A DNA stretch of 64,000 nt from Acidobacteriota bacterium. Lineage in GTDB: Bacteria; Acidobacteriota; Vicinamibacteria; Vicinamibacterales; SCN-69-37. The stretch lies in the NCBI GenBank assembly GCA_016716905.1, contig JADJUS010000004.1:930001-994000 (forward strand), given 5' to 3'. A program made the translations under genes and the position numbers. The notes beneath the pieces were generated by a model that searched no databases, was not told where the DNA came from, and was given only the letters and a program-made list of their open reading frames with translations. Positions 44,731-53,901 of this stretch are shown here, in pieces. The number at the start of each line of letters is the position of its first letter. Positions within the stretch are counted from its first letter, which is position 1.

Positions 44731-45558
44731 TCACAGGTCCGCGCGCCGGAGCCGAGCTGCGGCGATGCCGAGTGGGAGGACCGTCCAGGCTACGAGCGAG
44801 GCCACCAGGGTGAGGGCCGCACCCGTCGTCCCGCCCGTCATCCGCAGGAAGGCGAGCGACGCGGCACCAAAAGCGGTCGTGCCTTCGACGGTGAGCAGAG
44901 TGCCCGTCCTGACGGCATCCACAGGGTTCACGATCGCCGTGACCATCAGCAGCCTCGACGCCGTGCCTGATCGCAGCAACGACGCGGCCCCCAGCGCCGC
45001 CACGTCAAACAGGATCACGGCGACGAACCAGAACACCAACGCGACAGCGAGGTGATGGGCGCGGCGCAGACTCGTCGACCCGGCTGTGATGGCGGCCGCG
45101 ACGGCGAGGAACACCACGGTCAGCACACACGAACCTGCCACCACACCGAGGAATCCAAACACGCCGTCACTGCCTGCGCGCTGGAAGATCAGCAGCCCTG
45201 CGGCGCCGAAGCCAACGATCTGCGCGGCCAACAGTGCCAGACACAGTCCCGCAAGTTGGCCGAACAACACGACCGTGCGCGGAACCGGCTGGGAATACAG
45301 CAGCTGCGCGGCGCCCGGCTCCGGCGTCAGCGCCATCACGCCGAGCACAAGAGCCGTGAGCGGCACCAGCAGCAGGACCAACTCGACCAACGACGCCGCC
45401 GTTCGGGAAAAGTCCTGCGTTCCGCTGCCGCCACTCAACACATACCCGGATGTCGCCACTGTAAACGCCAGCGCGGCAAAGACCACCGTGAATGTCTGGG
45501 TCCACCGCGACCGGACCGCGATGCGCAGTTCCTGCTGGGCGCACAACGTAAAGGCCAT
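44731..45558 (-). CDS. nosY: NosY, ABC-type permease for NosZ copper-site maturation
   Basis: 275 residues with six membrane helices; starts MAFTLCAQQELRIAVRSRW, with the conserved loop PEPGAAQLLYSQPVPR. With NosF it forms the transporter that works with NosD on copper or sulfide delivery to NosZ. ATG 45558 shares a base with the NosL stop, and GGAGCGG precedes it. The longer upstream frame lies inside nosL. Last gene of the nos operon. Confidence 0.88.
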   Translation of the reverse strand: MAFTLCAQQELRIAVRSRWTQTFTVVFAALAFTVATSGYVLSGGSGTQDFSRTAASLVELVLLLVPLTALVLGVMALTPEPGAAQLLYSQPVPRTVVLFGQLAGLCLALLAAQIVGFGAAGLLIFQRAGSDGVFGFLGVVAGSCVLTVVFLAVAAAITAGSTSLRRAHHLAVALVFWFVAVILFDVAALGAASLLRSGTASRLLMVTAIVNPVDAVRTGTLLTVEGTTAFGAASLAFLRMTGGTTGAALTLVASLVAWTVLPLGIAAARLRRADL

Positions 45559-46037
45559 CACCGCTCCTGCCTGCTGCGCCAGGTGGCCGGCACCACGTCG
45601 TTGATTGGCACTGGCGTGGCGCCTGTCAGCACGCCGTCCGCGTCCTTCGAGTTCGTCGTCGCATGCGCAACCAGATGCGACGCCATCGGTGTGGCCACCT
45701 CGGGTGGACGGGTGTAGACCGCCGCGTCGGCCCGGACCCACGCTCGCGTGTGATGGTCCATCACAAAGATGACGCCACCCTCAGGCCCCGGAGTTGTGGA
45801 TGTGAGATACGAATGCAGACATCCGAGGTCGTCGAAGAACTTGGGCAGCTCGCCCGGCACCAGGAGCTGCGATGCAAACTCCGGCTGCGACACGGTCATC
45901 CGGCAGAACGCGCAGGACGCCTGCCCCACCGCGAGCGGCTCCGGCTTCACCTCACTGCGAGCGCACCCAGCACCCAGCACGAAAGCACCCAGCACCAGCA
46001 CCGAGCACCGCGCACGCAAGCATCCTGCACTACTCAT
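45558..46037 (-). CDS. nosL: NosL copper-chaperone lipoprotein
   Basis: 159 residues. Lipobox VLGAGC gives an outer-membrane or periplasm-facing lipoprotein. The metal site C-x2-C-x-M appears in CAFCRMTVSQPEFASQ, the Cu(I)-binding sequence of NosL, which hands copper to NosD and apo-NosZ. The C-terminal half (FVMDHHTRAWVRADAAVY) is typical. ATG 46037 overlaps the nosF stop by 8 bases, after a GGGGGAA ribosome binding site. Confidence 0.92.
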   Translation of the reverse strand: MSSAGCLRARCSVLVLGAFVLGAGCARSEVKPEPLAVGQASCAFCRMTVSQPEFASQLLVPGELPKFFDDLGCLHSYLTSTTPGPEGGVIFVMDHHTRAWVRADAAVYTRPPEVATPMASHLVAHATTNSKDADGVLTGATPVPINDVVPATWRSRQER

Positions 46038-46932
46038 GATGTTCCCCCACCAGTTCCCGATAGAACGCATCGAGCCGCCCCTCTTCGGCGGACCACCCAC
46101 GAATGGTCACGCCGCAGTTCCGCAACGCGTCAAGCACCGCCAGCCGGACATCAGCGGTGCCGGGCACGATGACCTGGTCGGCCGAGGTCACAACGCCCGG
46201 TGCGAGCGCTCGCACTCGCGCCAGCACCTCATCGTCGATCGCGCCCACAGTCACCTTCATCACGCCGCGATCGGCCAGCTCGGTGGTCAGTTCACGTGCC
46301 GTCAGCGACGCCACCAGGCGTCCACGGACCATGACCAGAAAACGATCGGCCAGTCGTTCGACATCGCCCATCTGATGTGAGCTGAAGAACACGGTCTGCC
46401 CGTCGCTGCGGCGCGCCTCGATGACGGCATAAAACGCGCTGGTGCCGTCTGGATCGAGCGCAGCCGTCGGTTCATCGAGCAAGAGGATGGGTGCCTGCGC
46501 AGCCATCGCGACCGCGAGGCCGAGCCGCTGCGTCATCCCACCGGAGTACGTGCCGACCGCGCGGTTGCTTGACCCGTTCAGGCCAGTGAGCGCCAGCACG
46601 TCCTGCAGACGATCGGCACCGCGGCCCCGAAGCTTGCAGTAGAACTCGGCCACTTCGCGGCCCGTCAGTGACTCGGGAAAGTTCACGCGCTGCGGCAGGA
46701 AGGAACAGACCCGCCGCGCCTCGGCCTCGAGCGACGATCGCCCAGGGTCCCCGAGCAGGACGCGGCCTGAGGTCGGACGTATGAGTCCGGCCGCGGCCTT
46801 GATGCTCGTGGTTTTGCCCGACCCGTTTGGCCCGAGCAGCGCGACCACCTCGCCGGCCGCGATCGTGACGCTGAACTCGCGCACCGCCGTGACAGCGCCA
46901 TAGGTCTTGGCGAATCCTTCGTACGTGATCAC
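46030..46932 (-). CDS. nosF: NosF, ABC-transporter ATPase
   Basis: 300 residues: Walker A GPNGSGKTT (about residue 34), Q-loop SFLPQRVNFP, signature YSGGMTQRL, Walker B PILLLDEPTAALD, and the switch histidine in FFSSHQMGDVER. It pairs with NosY to power NosZ maturation. ATG overlaps the nosD stop. Confidence 0.95.
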   Translation of the reverse strand: MITYEGFAKTYGAVTAVREFSVTIAAGEVVALLGPNGSGKTTSIKAAAGLIRPTSGRVLLGDPGRSSLEAEARRVCSFLPQRVNFPESLTGREVAEFYCKLRGRGADRLQDVLALTGLNGSSNRAVGTYSGGMTQRLGLAVAMAAQAPILLLDEPTAALDPDGTSAFYAVIEARRSDGQTVFFSSHQMGDVERLADRFLVMVRGRLVASLTARELTTELADRGVMKVTVGAIDDEVLARVRALAPGVVTSADQVIVPGTADVRLAVLDALRNCGVTIRGWSAEEGRLDAFYRELVGEHHE

Positions 46933-48293
46933 CGGCGCCTCCCGACGTGAAACACCGCCAGCCCGGCGATCACGCCGAGGGCCGAGACCGCGAGTCCCGC
47001 CAACGTCGTAGCCCGATCGGGTTCCGGCATCGCCGGGATCGCGCCGCGGCCGGGCGCATACCTGAGCGGACGGGCGTCTGACACATCGATTTGCCTCAGC
47101 ACCGGAAACGTGGTCTCCGCCCTGGCCAGCACTCGCGCCCCAATCCCCTGTGCAAACAGGTCGGCGGCCACCAGATTTCCGCGAAGATGATCAAACACGT
47201 TCGACAGGCGATAGGGCCGATCGCGCACGCCGTCGCCGTCCAAATCCGGTTCGTCGAACTCCGACCAGTAGTTGCCGTCGAAGACCGTGTCTGTGCGCCG
47301 CCCGACCAGGCGCAACGGGGCGAGGTTACCGACGAACGTGTTGTCTTCGAACCGGCTGCCCTGCGACGACGCGTAGACGACGACGGCGACATCGGAAGCG
47401 GCGACGAGATTGCGACGAAAGACGTGCCGTACCGCACCGTCGATGAAGAATCCACGTTCGTTGTCTGCCACCAGATTGTCCTCAGCGACCACGTCTTCGC
47501 AGTCCTTGAGCAGCAGGCCGACGGACGCAAATCCGCGGTTGTGCAGGAAGCGGTTTCTTGCGAATGACACCCGACGCGAGTACATCAGCGCGGCGCCGGC
47601 CGCGCCATGGGCAAAAGTGTTGTCCTCGAACCGGTTGTCGTTCGAGTTCATATAGTGCAACCCGTACCGGACATCCCGGACCTCGTTGCCCGTGATCACG
47701 CCGTGGTGGGACGACTGGATATAGAAGCCGTCACGGGAAAACCGCACGCGGATGTTCTCCAGCGTGAAGCGCTGGGTGTTCCAGACGTGCACGCCCGAGC
47801 CTTGCTCCCCGGGCAACCGGCCCTCGATGCCCGTAATCTCGCACCCGTCCACCCGCGCATCGTCGGCCTCGCGCAGGTAGATGCCGAACAGGGACCGGAC
47901 GATCGTGCAGTCGCGGATCACGACATGTTTGGCGGCGACATGAATGCCCGAGGTGTCCCGCGCCAGGTTACCGCCCAGCCGGCCGTCGATGGCAAATCCC
48001 TCGATCGTCACGTGATCCGCCCGGACCCGGATCACGCTGCCGTTCCCCGAACCGACCAGACGCGGCCGACCATGGCCGACGAGGTGGACGGAAGTGTGGA
48101 TGAACAGATCTCCCGCGTAGGTGCCGGCCTCAACATCGATGCGGTCACCGGCCCGCGCCGCGTCGATTCGGTCCTGCAATGGCGACCGGTCGGCCGGCGA
48201 CGGCTGTCCCTCCAGCGTGCCGACCGCCACCGTCATGTCCGGAACGGCCGGCTGCTGGATCGCCAATGCCACCACGAGGAGCAGGGGCGTCAT
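46929..48293 (-). CDS. nosD: NosD periplasmic copper-processing protein
   Basis: 454 residues. A signal peptide (MTPLLLVVALAIQQPA) is followed by a right-handed parallel beta-helix made of CASH/NosD repeats (YGLHYMNSNDNRFEDNTFAHG, ISLRE-type coils) and a C-terminal membrane segment (LAGLAVSALGVIAGLAVF) that is uncommon in clade I NosD. It supplies the CuZ site together with NosFYL. Confidence 0.93.
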   Translation of the reverse strand: MTPLLLVVALAIQQPAVPDMTVAVGTLEGQPSPADRSPLQDRIDAARAGDRIDVEAGTYAGDLFIHTSVHLVGHGRPRLVGSGNGSVIRVRADHVTIEGFAIDGRLGGNLARDTSGIHVAAKHVVIRDCTIVRSLFGIYLREADDARVDGCEITGIEGRLPGEQGSGVHVWNTQRFTLENIRVRFSRDGFYIQSSHHGVITGNEVRDVRYGLHYMNSNDNRFEDNTFAHGAAGAALMYSRRVSFARNRFLHNRGFASVGLLLKDCEDVVAEDNLVADNERGFFIDGAVRHVFRRNLVAASDVAVVVYASSQGSRFEDNTFVGNLAPLRLVGRRTDTVFDGNYWSEFDEPDLDGDGVRDRPYRLSNVFDHLRGNLVAADLFAQGIGARVLARAETTFPVLRQIDVSDARPLRYAPGRGAIPAMPEPDRATTLAGLAVSALGVIAGLAVFHVGRRR

Positions 48294-48922
48294 GTCACCG
48301 ACTCAGGCTCAGGCCGGCTGCGCCAGGCGAGGACCAGGGCCATGAGCACCAGCAGGCCGGCTGCAGCCATCAGGTAGGTTCCGGCCTGCGGATACGAATA
48401 CACGTCGAAGTTCGCGATCGTCTTGTGCCCGAACATCGGAGGCGTGAAGCCCGGTACTTTGACCGCGGCCGTCGGCGCAAGATCGTGACCGTACCGGTAG
48501 AGCTTGTAGCCGAACGACCAGATCGAGAAGCCACCGAAGTAGAAGAACATCACTGCGCCGTCCACCAATTCCTTCACCGTGCCAAACACCACCGCGCGGA
48601 GGAACAGCAGCGCCAACCCCCCGATCGCGAAGGGCATCCACTTGAACTCGGTGAAGTCCTCGACGGCCAGATCACGCATGCCGATGTAGTGGTTGAGGAG
48701 GTTAATCTCCTTCAAGTCCTGCCCGTTGTTGCCCCCCACGAGGGCGTTGGCGTGGATGTCGAGTCGCAGCGCATCCGGATACTGCGGCGCAAACATCGTC
48801 AAATTCCAGAGCGGAAACATCAGAGCGACGACGACGCATACGGCGGCAAGGAGGAAGCAGGCGCGCGGCGCCGCGCCGACGGGTTGATGGAGACGACGGG
48901 CGGTGCGTTCAAGACGGGTCAT
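48290..48922 (-). CDS. NosB-like membrane protein of clade II nos clusters
   Basis: 210 residues with about four helices (residues 22-42, 95-112, 120-140, 180-200) and a loop KEINLLNHYIGMRDL. It sits between nosZ and nosD, the position of the nosB gene of atypical (clade II) clusters, whose product is a membrane protein of unknown function. Assignment is by position, length and topology. Stop overlaps the nosD ATG. Confidence 0.68.
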   Translation of the reverse strand: MTRLERTARRLHQPVGAAPRACFLLAAVCVVVALMFPLWNLTMFAPQYPDALRLDIHANALVGGNNGQDLKEINLLNHYIGMRDLAVEDFTEFKWMPFAIGGLALLFLRAVVFGTVKELVDGAVMFFYFGGFSIWSFGYKLYRYGHDLAPTAAVKVPGFTPPMFGHKTIANFDVYSYPQAGTYLMAAAGLLVLMALVLAWRSRPEPESVT

Positions 48923-48934
48923 GGTTTACCCAAC

Positions 48935-48974
48935 GAGCTCGGAGGCGATTTTTCACAGAATCGCCTCCGAGCTC
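48935..48974 (-). other. perfect 16-bp stem-loop between nosZ and the next gene
   Basis: GAGCTCGGAGGCGATT (48935-48950) and its exact complement (48959-48974) enclose an 8-base loop, directly after the nosZ stop at 48980. No T-run follows, and the next ORF starts at 48922, so full termination is unlikely. More likely it protects or processes the nosZ message and raises NosZ over the maturation genes. Confidence 0.7.
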
Positions 48975-48979
48975 ATCTA

Positions 48980-50854
48980 TTAGCGAGGTTTCACGATCAG
49001 GTAGCTCTGCATCTCCTGATGCAGGGCCGAACAGAAGTTCGTGCAGTAATACGGGAACACGCCCTTCTTCGCCGTGAAGGTCACGGTCTTGGTTTCGCCG
49101 GGATCGACCACGATATTGATGTTGTAGTCGAGCAGCCCGAAACCGTGGAGTTCGTCCGTGGTCTGCTCGATGTTCGTGAGCGCCACGGTGACGATGTCGC
49201 CCTCCTGCACTTCGAAGTTCATCGGCGTGAACGTCGACCGGACGGCCACCATCTTGATGGTCACACGGTTGCCCTGGCGGGTGACGCCGGTGTCCTTGAC
49301 GTCCCAGATCGCCAGCGGGTGTTTGTTCTCTTCCTTCGGATACACCTCGATGGGCTTGACCTTGTCGGCCTTGATCATCTGCGCGTAGTGCGGCTCCGGC
49401 TCGGTGAAGGCGTCATACAGCAGCTTCATTTTTTCCTCGCCGATATCGATGAGCTGCGACGATTCGGGCTGTGACGGCCCGACATTGAGGTGTCGTCCGT
49501 GGGACAACTTGTTCAGGGACACGAGATACCCGCCGTCCGGGCTCACCGTGTCGCCTTCCGCCGCTGAGAGGTGGCCCACCGCGTAGGACACGGGCACCTT
49601 GTCGATGACTTTCCATTCGCCGATGCGCCATGAGGCGATCGCGCTGTCCACGAACAATGACGTATACGCCATGCCGTCGGGACCAAACTGTGTGTGGAGC
49701 GGGCCGAGACCGACCTCGACTTCGGCGTCCATGATCGATTCGTACTTGAGGACCGGAATGCCGTCTTCCTCACCCTCGAAGTCCTTGTTGCGAATCGCCG
49801 TCTGCACCTTCTCGAAGTTGAAGGCCGTGGTCACGCCCTGGAGCTTGCCCGAGCCGATGATGTACTTGCCGTCGGGTGAGACGTCGACGCCGTGGGGTGA
49901 CTTGCCGCAGGGCAGCAGATACACTAAGCCGGGAACCTTCTTGGGATCCAGCACGCGGACGCCGCCGATCATGTCGCCCTGGCCGGCCGCCGCGGCCTTG
50001 GCCGCCGCGCGCCAGTCCACCGCGGCGATGTAGTCCCGGTCGCGCTGACTCGCAACGACCTCGAGATTGCCGGTCGCCCGTTCCGCGTTGTAGGCCGTCA
50101 GGAACATCCAGCCGTCGGAGGCCAGCTTGCCGGCGTCACCGATGTCATAGTCAAAGGGCGGCATCATGATCTGGAAGCCCATGTCCATGTTGCCGGTCTT
50201 CGGGTCCACGGCCAACGCACCAATCACACCCTTGTAGTCGCTGGCGTATTTGTCGATGGGCGCGTACGTCCCCTTCGGAATGGGCACCGAAAACCTCGAG
50301 GCATACATCACGTACTCGCTGTTGGGTGTGATGAACGACGACCCGTGGTTACCAGACACGTTCGGGATCGGTCCGTAGATCTGCTTGGTCTTGAAGTCGC
50401 GCAGGTCGATCCGCGCGACACGGCCGTTCATCTCGTTGATGAACAGCCAGCGGCCGTCGTAGTCGCCATTGGTCTCCGACAACGCAGGGTGGTGCGCATC
50501 GCCCCAGGTGAGCCCCCCCAGCATCGCCTTCGACTCATCGTCGAACCCGTACCCGGTCGCCGGGTACGGCGTGAAGACGGGAATGGTCGACAGGTGGCGC
50601 ATCGAGGGCACGCCATAGACATACACGTTGCCGGAATGGCCTCCAGAGGCAAAGAAGTAGTACTCATCGAGATCGCCGGGAGCGACGTACGTCTTCTCCG
50701 CGGCAATCGCCGCGTCGGACGTGCCGGCGCCGCCGCGACGGCTGGTGGGCGGTTCACTGGGGGAACACGCCGTGTATCCGATCAACAGCAAAGTGATAAC
50801 GCCCAGCGCTAACCCTCTGCCTGCCTGCCTGACTCGTAGCTTCCACATACTCAT
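48980..50854 (-). CDS. nosZ: nitrous oxide reductase NosZ, clade II
   Basis: Reduces N2O to N2 in the periplasm using electrons from c-type cytochromes or cupredoxins. 624 residues. The N-terminus is a Sec-type or lipoprotein-like signal (LLLIGYTACSPS) with no twin-arginine motif, as in clade II. CuZ histidines are seen in GDAHHPALSE, SPHGVDVSPDGK and GLGPLHTQF. The CuA site C-x3-C-x3-H-x2-M is in YYCTNFCSALHQEM. The ATG overlaps the stop of the upstream cytochrome gene. Confidence 0.96.
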   Translation of the reverse strand: MSMWKLRVRQAGRGLALGVITLLLIGYTACSPSEPPTSRRGGAGTSDAAIAAEKTYVAPGDLDEYYFFASGGHSGNVYVYGVPSMRHLSTIPVFTPYPATGYGFDDESKAMLGGLTWGDAHHPALSETNGDYDGRWLFINEMNGRVARIDLRDFKTKQIYGPIPNVSGNHGSSFITPNSEYVMYASRFSVPIPKGTYAPIDKYASDYKGVIGALAVDPKTGNMDMGFQIMMPPFDYDIGDAGKLASDGWMFLTAYNAERATGNLEVVASQRDRDYIAAVDWRAAAKAAAAGQGDMIGGVRVLDPKKVPGLVYLLPCGKSPHGVDVSPDGKYIIGSGKLQGVTTAFNFEKVQTAIRNKDFEGEEDGIPVLKYESIMDAEVEVGLGPLHTQFGPDGMAYTSLFVDSAIASWRIGEWKVIDKVPVSYAVGHLSAAEGDTVSPDGGYLVSLNKLSHGRHLNVGPSQPESSQLIDIGEEKMKLLYDAFTEPEPHYAQMIKADKVKPIEVYPKEENKHPLAIWDVKDTGVTRQGNRVTIKMVAVRSTFTPMNFEVQEGDIVTVALTNIEQTTDELHGFGLLDYNINIVVDPGETKTVTFTAKKGVFPYYCTNFCSALHQEMQSYLIVKPR

Positions 50855-52062
50855 CGCTCCTTCTCCGCCTGTTGCTTCTGATAGAGGGCAAACGCTTCAC
50901 GCAATTTCTGAACCGCGATGGCTTTCTGTTCCGGGGTGAGAATGATCTGGCGCGACAACACGACCGACATCGTGCCGGTGGGTTCACGCAGGAAGTCGTC
51001 GATGGTGCGGCCGAACCGCGACTGCACGTCCTCAACCGCGTTCGACAGGTCGGGACCAATCTGGGCCGGTGCCCTCACGCCGTAGACCTGAATCGAATGG
51101 CAGGTCGCGCAGCCGGTTTCGACAAACCACGCGCCGGGCCCTGTGCGCATCCGTTCCTCTTCTGCCGCCTGCTCGGGCGTCGGGACGTCGGAACGCGGCG
51201 CGCCCGCCAGATACGCCGCCGGAATGTGCGACGGCTTCCACGACAGCACCAACATCGCAAGCGCCTGTGCTTGCGCGGTGTTGAAGCCGAAGGTCGGCAT
51301 GGTCGAGTCGGTGGACACGGCTTTGGGATCCTTGAAGTGCGCCACATGCCACGCGAACGCGGTCTTCTGACCGGACAGGCGCGAGTAGTCGTACTGCTCA
51401 GGCGCCTTCTCGCCGACGCGCGTCAGGTCCGGACCGATACGGCCCCCACGGTTGTTGATCACGTGACAGGCGCGGCACCCTTTTTCATCCACAAGCCGCT
51501 TGGCCATGTTGATGGCATCAGCGCCCTTCGTCTCGCGGTCATACCGGTGACAACTGTTGCAATTCATCTGGATGAGCGCGCCCTTGTTGCCCGAGAGCGA
51601 GTAGTCCTCTCCGAGTGCGCGGCTGAGCAACGGCTCCTCCCAGTGCGCAATCTCGCCATGGGCTTCGAGCACGTCCACGGCCCACCCCTGCCCGCCGTGA
51701 CACGCCGTGCATCCGAACTTCTCGATCGGATGCCCTTTCAGGGGTTCGAGTGGATGGGTACGGAACGGTTCCTCGGCCGTCTCGAACCCCTTCCACGACA
51801 CCGCCTGATGGCAGGTGATGCAACGATCAGCGCGGCCCAGGTCGGCCACCCAGATTTGCTGCAGCCCGGTCGTCACTGCGGCGGCCCGCTCCTCGCCGAA
51901 CTTCTGCGCGACCTGGTCCTTGAAGGCCGACTGGTAATAGCGCCAGTCGTGGTCCCGGTCGCTCGCAAAGAAGAGCGCGCAGGAAAGAACGAGCAACACA
52001 CCGATGATGGCCAGCGTGAGGCGATCGATGCGGGGAAACGGAGAATTCGTGCGTTGTTCCAT
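50851..52062 (-). CDS. membrane-anchored pentaheme cytochrome c
   Basis: 403 residues with one N-terminal membrane anchor (LAIIGVLLVLSCALFF) and five CxxCH sites: CITCH, CTACH, CNSCH, CRACH, CATCH. It most likely carries electrons from the cytochrome b/Rieske complex to NosZ. Gene order Rieske, cytochrome b, cytochrome c, nosZ supports this. Three bases separate it from the cytochrome b stop. Confidence 0.9.
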   Translation of the reverse strand: MEQRTNSPFPRIDRLTLAIIGVLLVLSCALFFASDRDHDWRYYQSAFKDQVAQKFGEERAAAVTTGLQQIWVADLGRADRCITCHQAVSWKGFETAEEPFRTHPLEPLKGHPIEKFGCTACHGGQGWAVDVLEAHGEIAHWEEPLLSRALGEDYSLSGNKGALIQMNCNSCHRYDRETKGADAINMAKRLVDEKGCRACHVINNRGGRIGPDLTRVGEKAPEQYDYSRLSGQKTAFAWHVAHFKDPKAVSTDSTMPTFGFNTAQAQALAMLVLSWKPSHIPAAYLAGAPRSDVPTPEQAAEEERMRTGPGAWFVETGCATCHSIQVYGVRAPAQIGPDLSNAVEDVQSRFGRTIDDFLREPTGTMSVVLSRQIILTPEQKAIAVQKLREAFALYQKQQAEKER

Positions 52063-52065
52063 GGC

Positions 52066-53400
52066 TCAAATCCTCGACGGCAGGCTCGGCCAGGTTTCCC
52101 ACGGCCAGAAGAACTCCCAATACGGTCCGCGCATCTCCATGCCGATGTAGGTCAGCAGCAGAATCGCCACCATCACTGCAATAAACACGAGGTTCTGCGT
52201 ACGACGCGCGGGCGGGAACCATTCGCCCGTGGCCTGACGCGGACTCCGGTCGAGCCACGGCCACACCGTCAAGAGGCCGACAAGCAGGCCCGGGAGAATC
52301 ACGCCGCCGATGAACGCGCCGTTGATGGTGAAACTGCCGAGATGGATCGTCGTGTCGGTGACGATTTCCTGCAGCCAGAGGAAGTACCAGGGCGCCTTCG
52401 CGGGATTCGGCGTGATGAGGGGGTTCGCCGGTTCTTCGAGAGGCGACGCAATGAACACCGACAGGATGCTGATCAGCGCGATCGTGCCGAGCGTGGCAAT
52501 CATCGCCCGCCGCGCAAGGTCAGGCACCGCGTTCACGGTGGTGTCGGCGGCGGTGAGCGTCTTCGCGGTGACCGTCGGCGCAGTGCCCCGCGCCACCCCC
52601 AGCAGCGTGTAGGTCTTGGTCGGCGTCGGTGCGACGTCCCTGGGCGTCTCCAGCAGTTCCTCACGATCCGCCCGCGCCAGACCACCGTCTTTGCGCACCC
52701 GCCACATGTGGTACCCGAACAGCGCGGCCACAGCGCCAGGCAACACCACGATGTGCAGGACGTAAAACCGAATCAGCGTGGCTTGTTCGATCTCGCGGCC
52801 GCCGATCAACAACTCGCGCATAGAGGGCCCCACCCACGGAATCGCCGACGCGATGTTGGTGCCGACCGTCACGGCCCAGAACGCCAACTGGTCCCACGGC
52901 AGCAAATATCCGGTAAAGGACAGGAACAACGTCAGAAGCAGCAGGACGACGCCGATCACCCAGTTCCATTCGCGATGCTGGTTGCGGCCCACGCCGTTTT
53001 TGTACGCGCCGGTGAAGAACACTCGCGCCAGGTGCAGCATCACCGTGATCACCATGCCGTGCGCGGCCACGCGGTGCACGGACCGGAGCCACCGGCCGTA
53101 CGAGACCACGTACTCAATGTCCTTGACGGACTGATACGCCCGCTCCACCGACGGCACATACAGGAACAGGAGCGGCAAGCCCGACAGGGTCAACAGCAGG
53201 AACAACGCCGCCGTGATCGTGCCGAGCCAGAACGAATACGTCCACGCCATCGAGGCCTTCGACACTTTCGCCGGCATCGCGTGCAGGAGGAAGTTTGACG
53301 TGATCGCGTCACCGGCATCGCGATCGGAGCGGGGACGGATGCTCCAGAACCGGCGAGGCCGCACGCCGGGGGCTTCAGGATGTTGCAAGGGTGTCGCCAT
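52066..53400 (-). CDS. cytochrome b of a bc1/b6f-type complex
   Basis: 444 residues. The N-terminal cytochrome b6-like half has paired heme histidines in VHRVAAHGMVITVMLHLARV and YVLHIVVLPGAVAALFGYHMW. The C-terminal half is subunit IV-like with the quinol-site region KAPWYFLWLQE. Both halves are fused, and a Thr/Ala linker lies between them. With the Rieske protein it oxidises (mena)quinol and passes electrons to the pentaheme cytochrome for N2O reduction. Confidence 0.92.
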   Translation of the reverse strand: MATPLQHPEAPGVRPRRFWSIRPRSDRDAGDAITSNFLLHAMPAKVSKASMAWTYSFWLGTITAALFLLLTLSGLPLLFLYVPSVERAYQSVKDIEYVVSYGRWLRSVHRVAAHGMVITVMLHLARVFFTGAYKNGVGRNQHREWNWVIGVVLLLLTLFLSFTGYLLPWDQLAFWAVTVGTNIASAIPWVGPSMRELLIGGREIEQATLIRFYVLHIVVLPGAVAALFGYHMWRVRKDGGLARADREELLETPRDVAPTPTKTYTLLGVARGTAPTVTAKTLTAADTTVNAVPDLARRAMIATLGTIALISILSVFIASPLEEPANPLITPNPAKAPWYFLWLQEIVTDTTIHLGSFTINGAFIGGVILPGLLVGLLTVWPWLDRSPRQATGEWFPPARRTQNLVFIAVMVAILLLTYIGMEMRGPYWEFFWPWETWPSLPSRI

Positions 53401-53403
53401 GGA

Positions 53404-53901
53404 TCACACCGTCAAGCGAAAATCACGGCCGACTTCCTCGGCCAGGTCGACCACGAGTTGCCCGTCGTCAGCCGCGACCGACAGCCGGTACCACGACAGT
53501 GGTTTCGGCGCGGGCCCTGATGTGTTGGTGCCATCACCGGTGTAGTGGGACCCGTGACACGGACAACTGAACTGGTGCGTCAGGCGCAGCGGTGATCCCC
53601 CCACCTCTACCGTCTCCGGTTTGGGCAACGCCTCGGCCCGCACCGTGCATCCCAGATGTGTGCAGACCGCCGACACGGCGTGGAATGTGTTGCCGTTGCG
53701 GAAGATAAACAGTCGCTCGTCTGCGAGGAACTTCAGCCCATCGGGAAACTCGGCCGGCGGACCAAGCTTCACCGTCGTCGGCGCGTCGTACGACACGTTG
53801 GGCGCCAGTGACCGTAACGAGGCCACGCCCTGCGCCCCGAGCGCACAGACTCCGGCGCCAGTGCCGAGTGTGATCAGGAAATCGCGACGATTCGTACTCA
53901 T
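53404..53901 (-). CDS. Rieske 2Fe-2S protein
   Basis: 165 residues. A twin-arginine signal anchor (STNRRDFLITLGTGAG) is followed by the cluster ligands CTHLGC and CPCHGS. ATG 53901 has GGAGG four bases before it; the frame opens 15 bases earlier. It overlaps the FAD protein's stop (ATGA) and lies three bases before cytochrome b. Part of the quinol-oxidising complex feeding NosZ. Confidence 0.93.
   Translation of the reverse strand: MSTNRRDFLITLGTGAGVCALGAQGVASLRSLAPNVSYDAPTTVKLGPPAEFPDGLKFLADERLFIFRNGNTFHAVSAVCTHLGCTVRAEALPKPETVEVGGSPLRLTHQFSCPCHGSHYTGDGTNTSGPAPKPLSWYRLSVAADDGQLVVDLAEEVGRDFRLTV

Noticed and set aside
50872..53298. 808-residue plus-strand frame across cytochrome genes
   Set aside because: Shadow of the nos operon genes on the other strand; arginine-rich, no signature.
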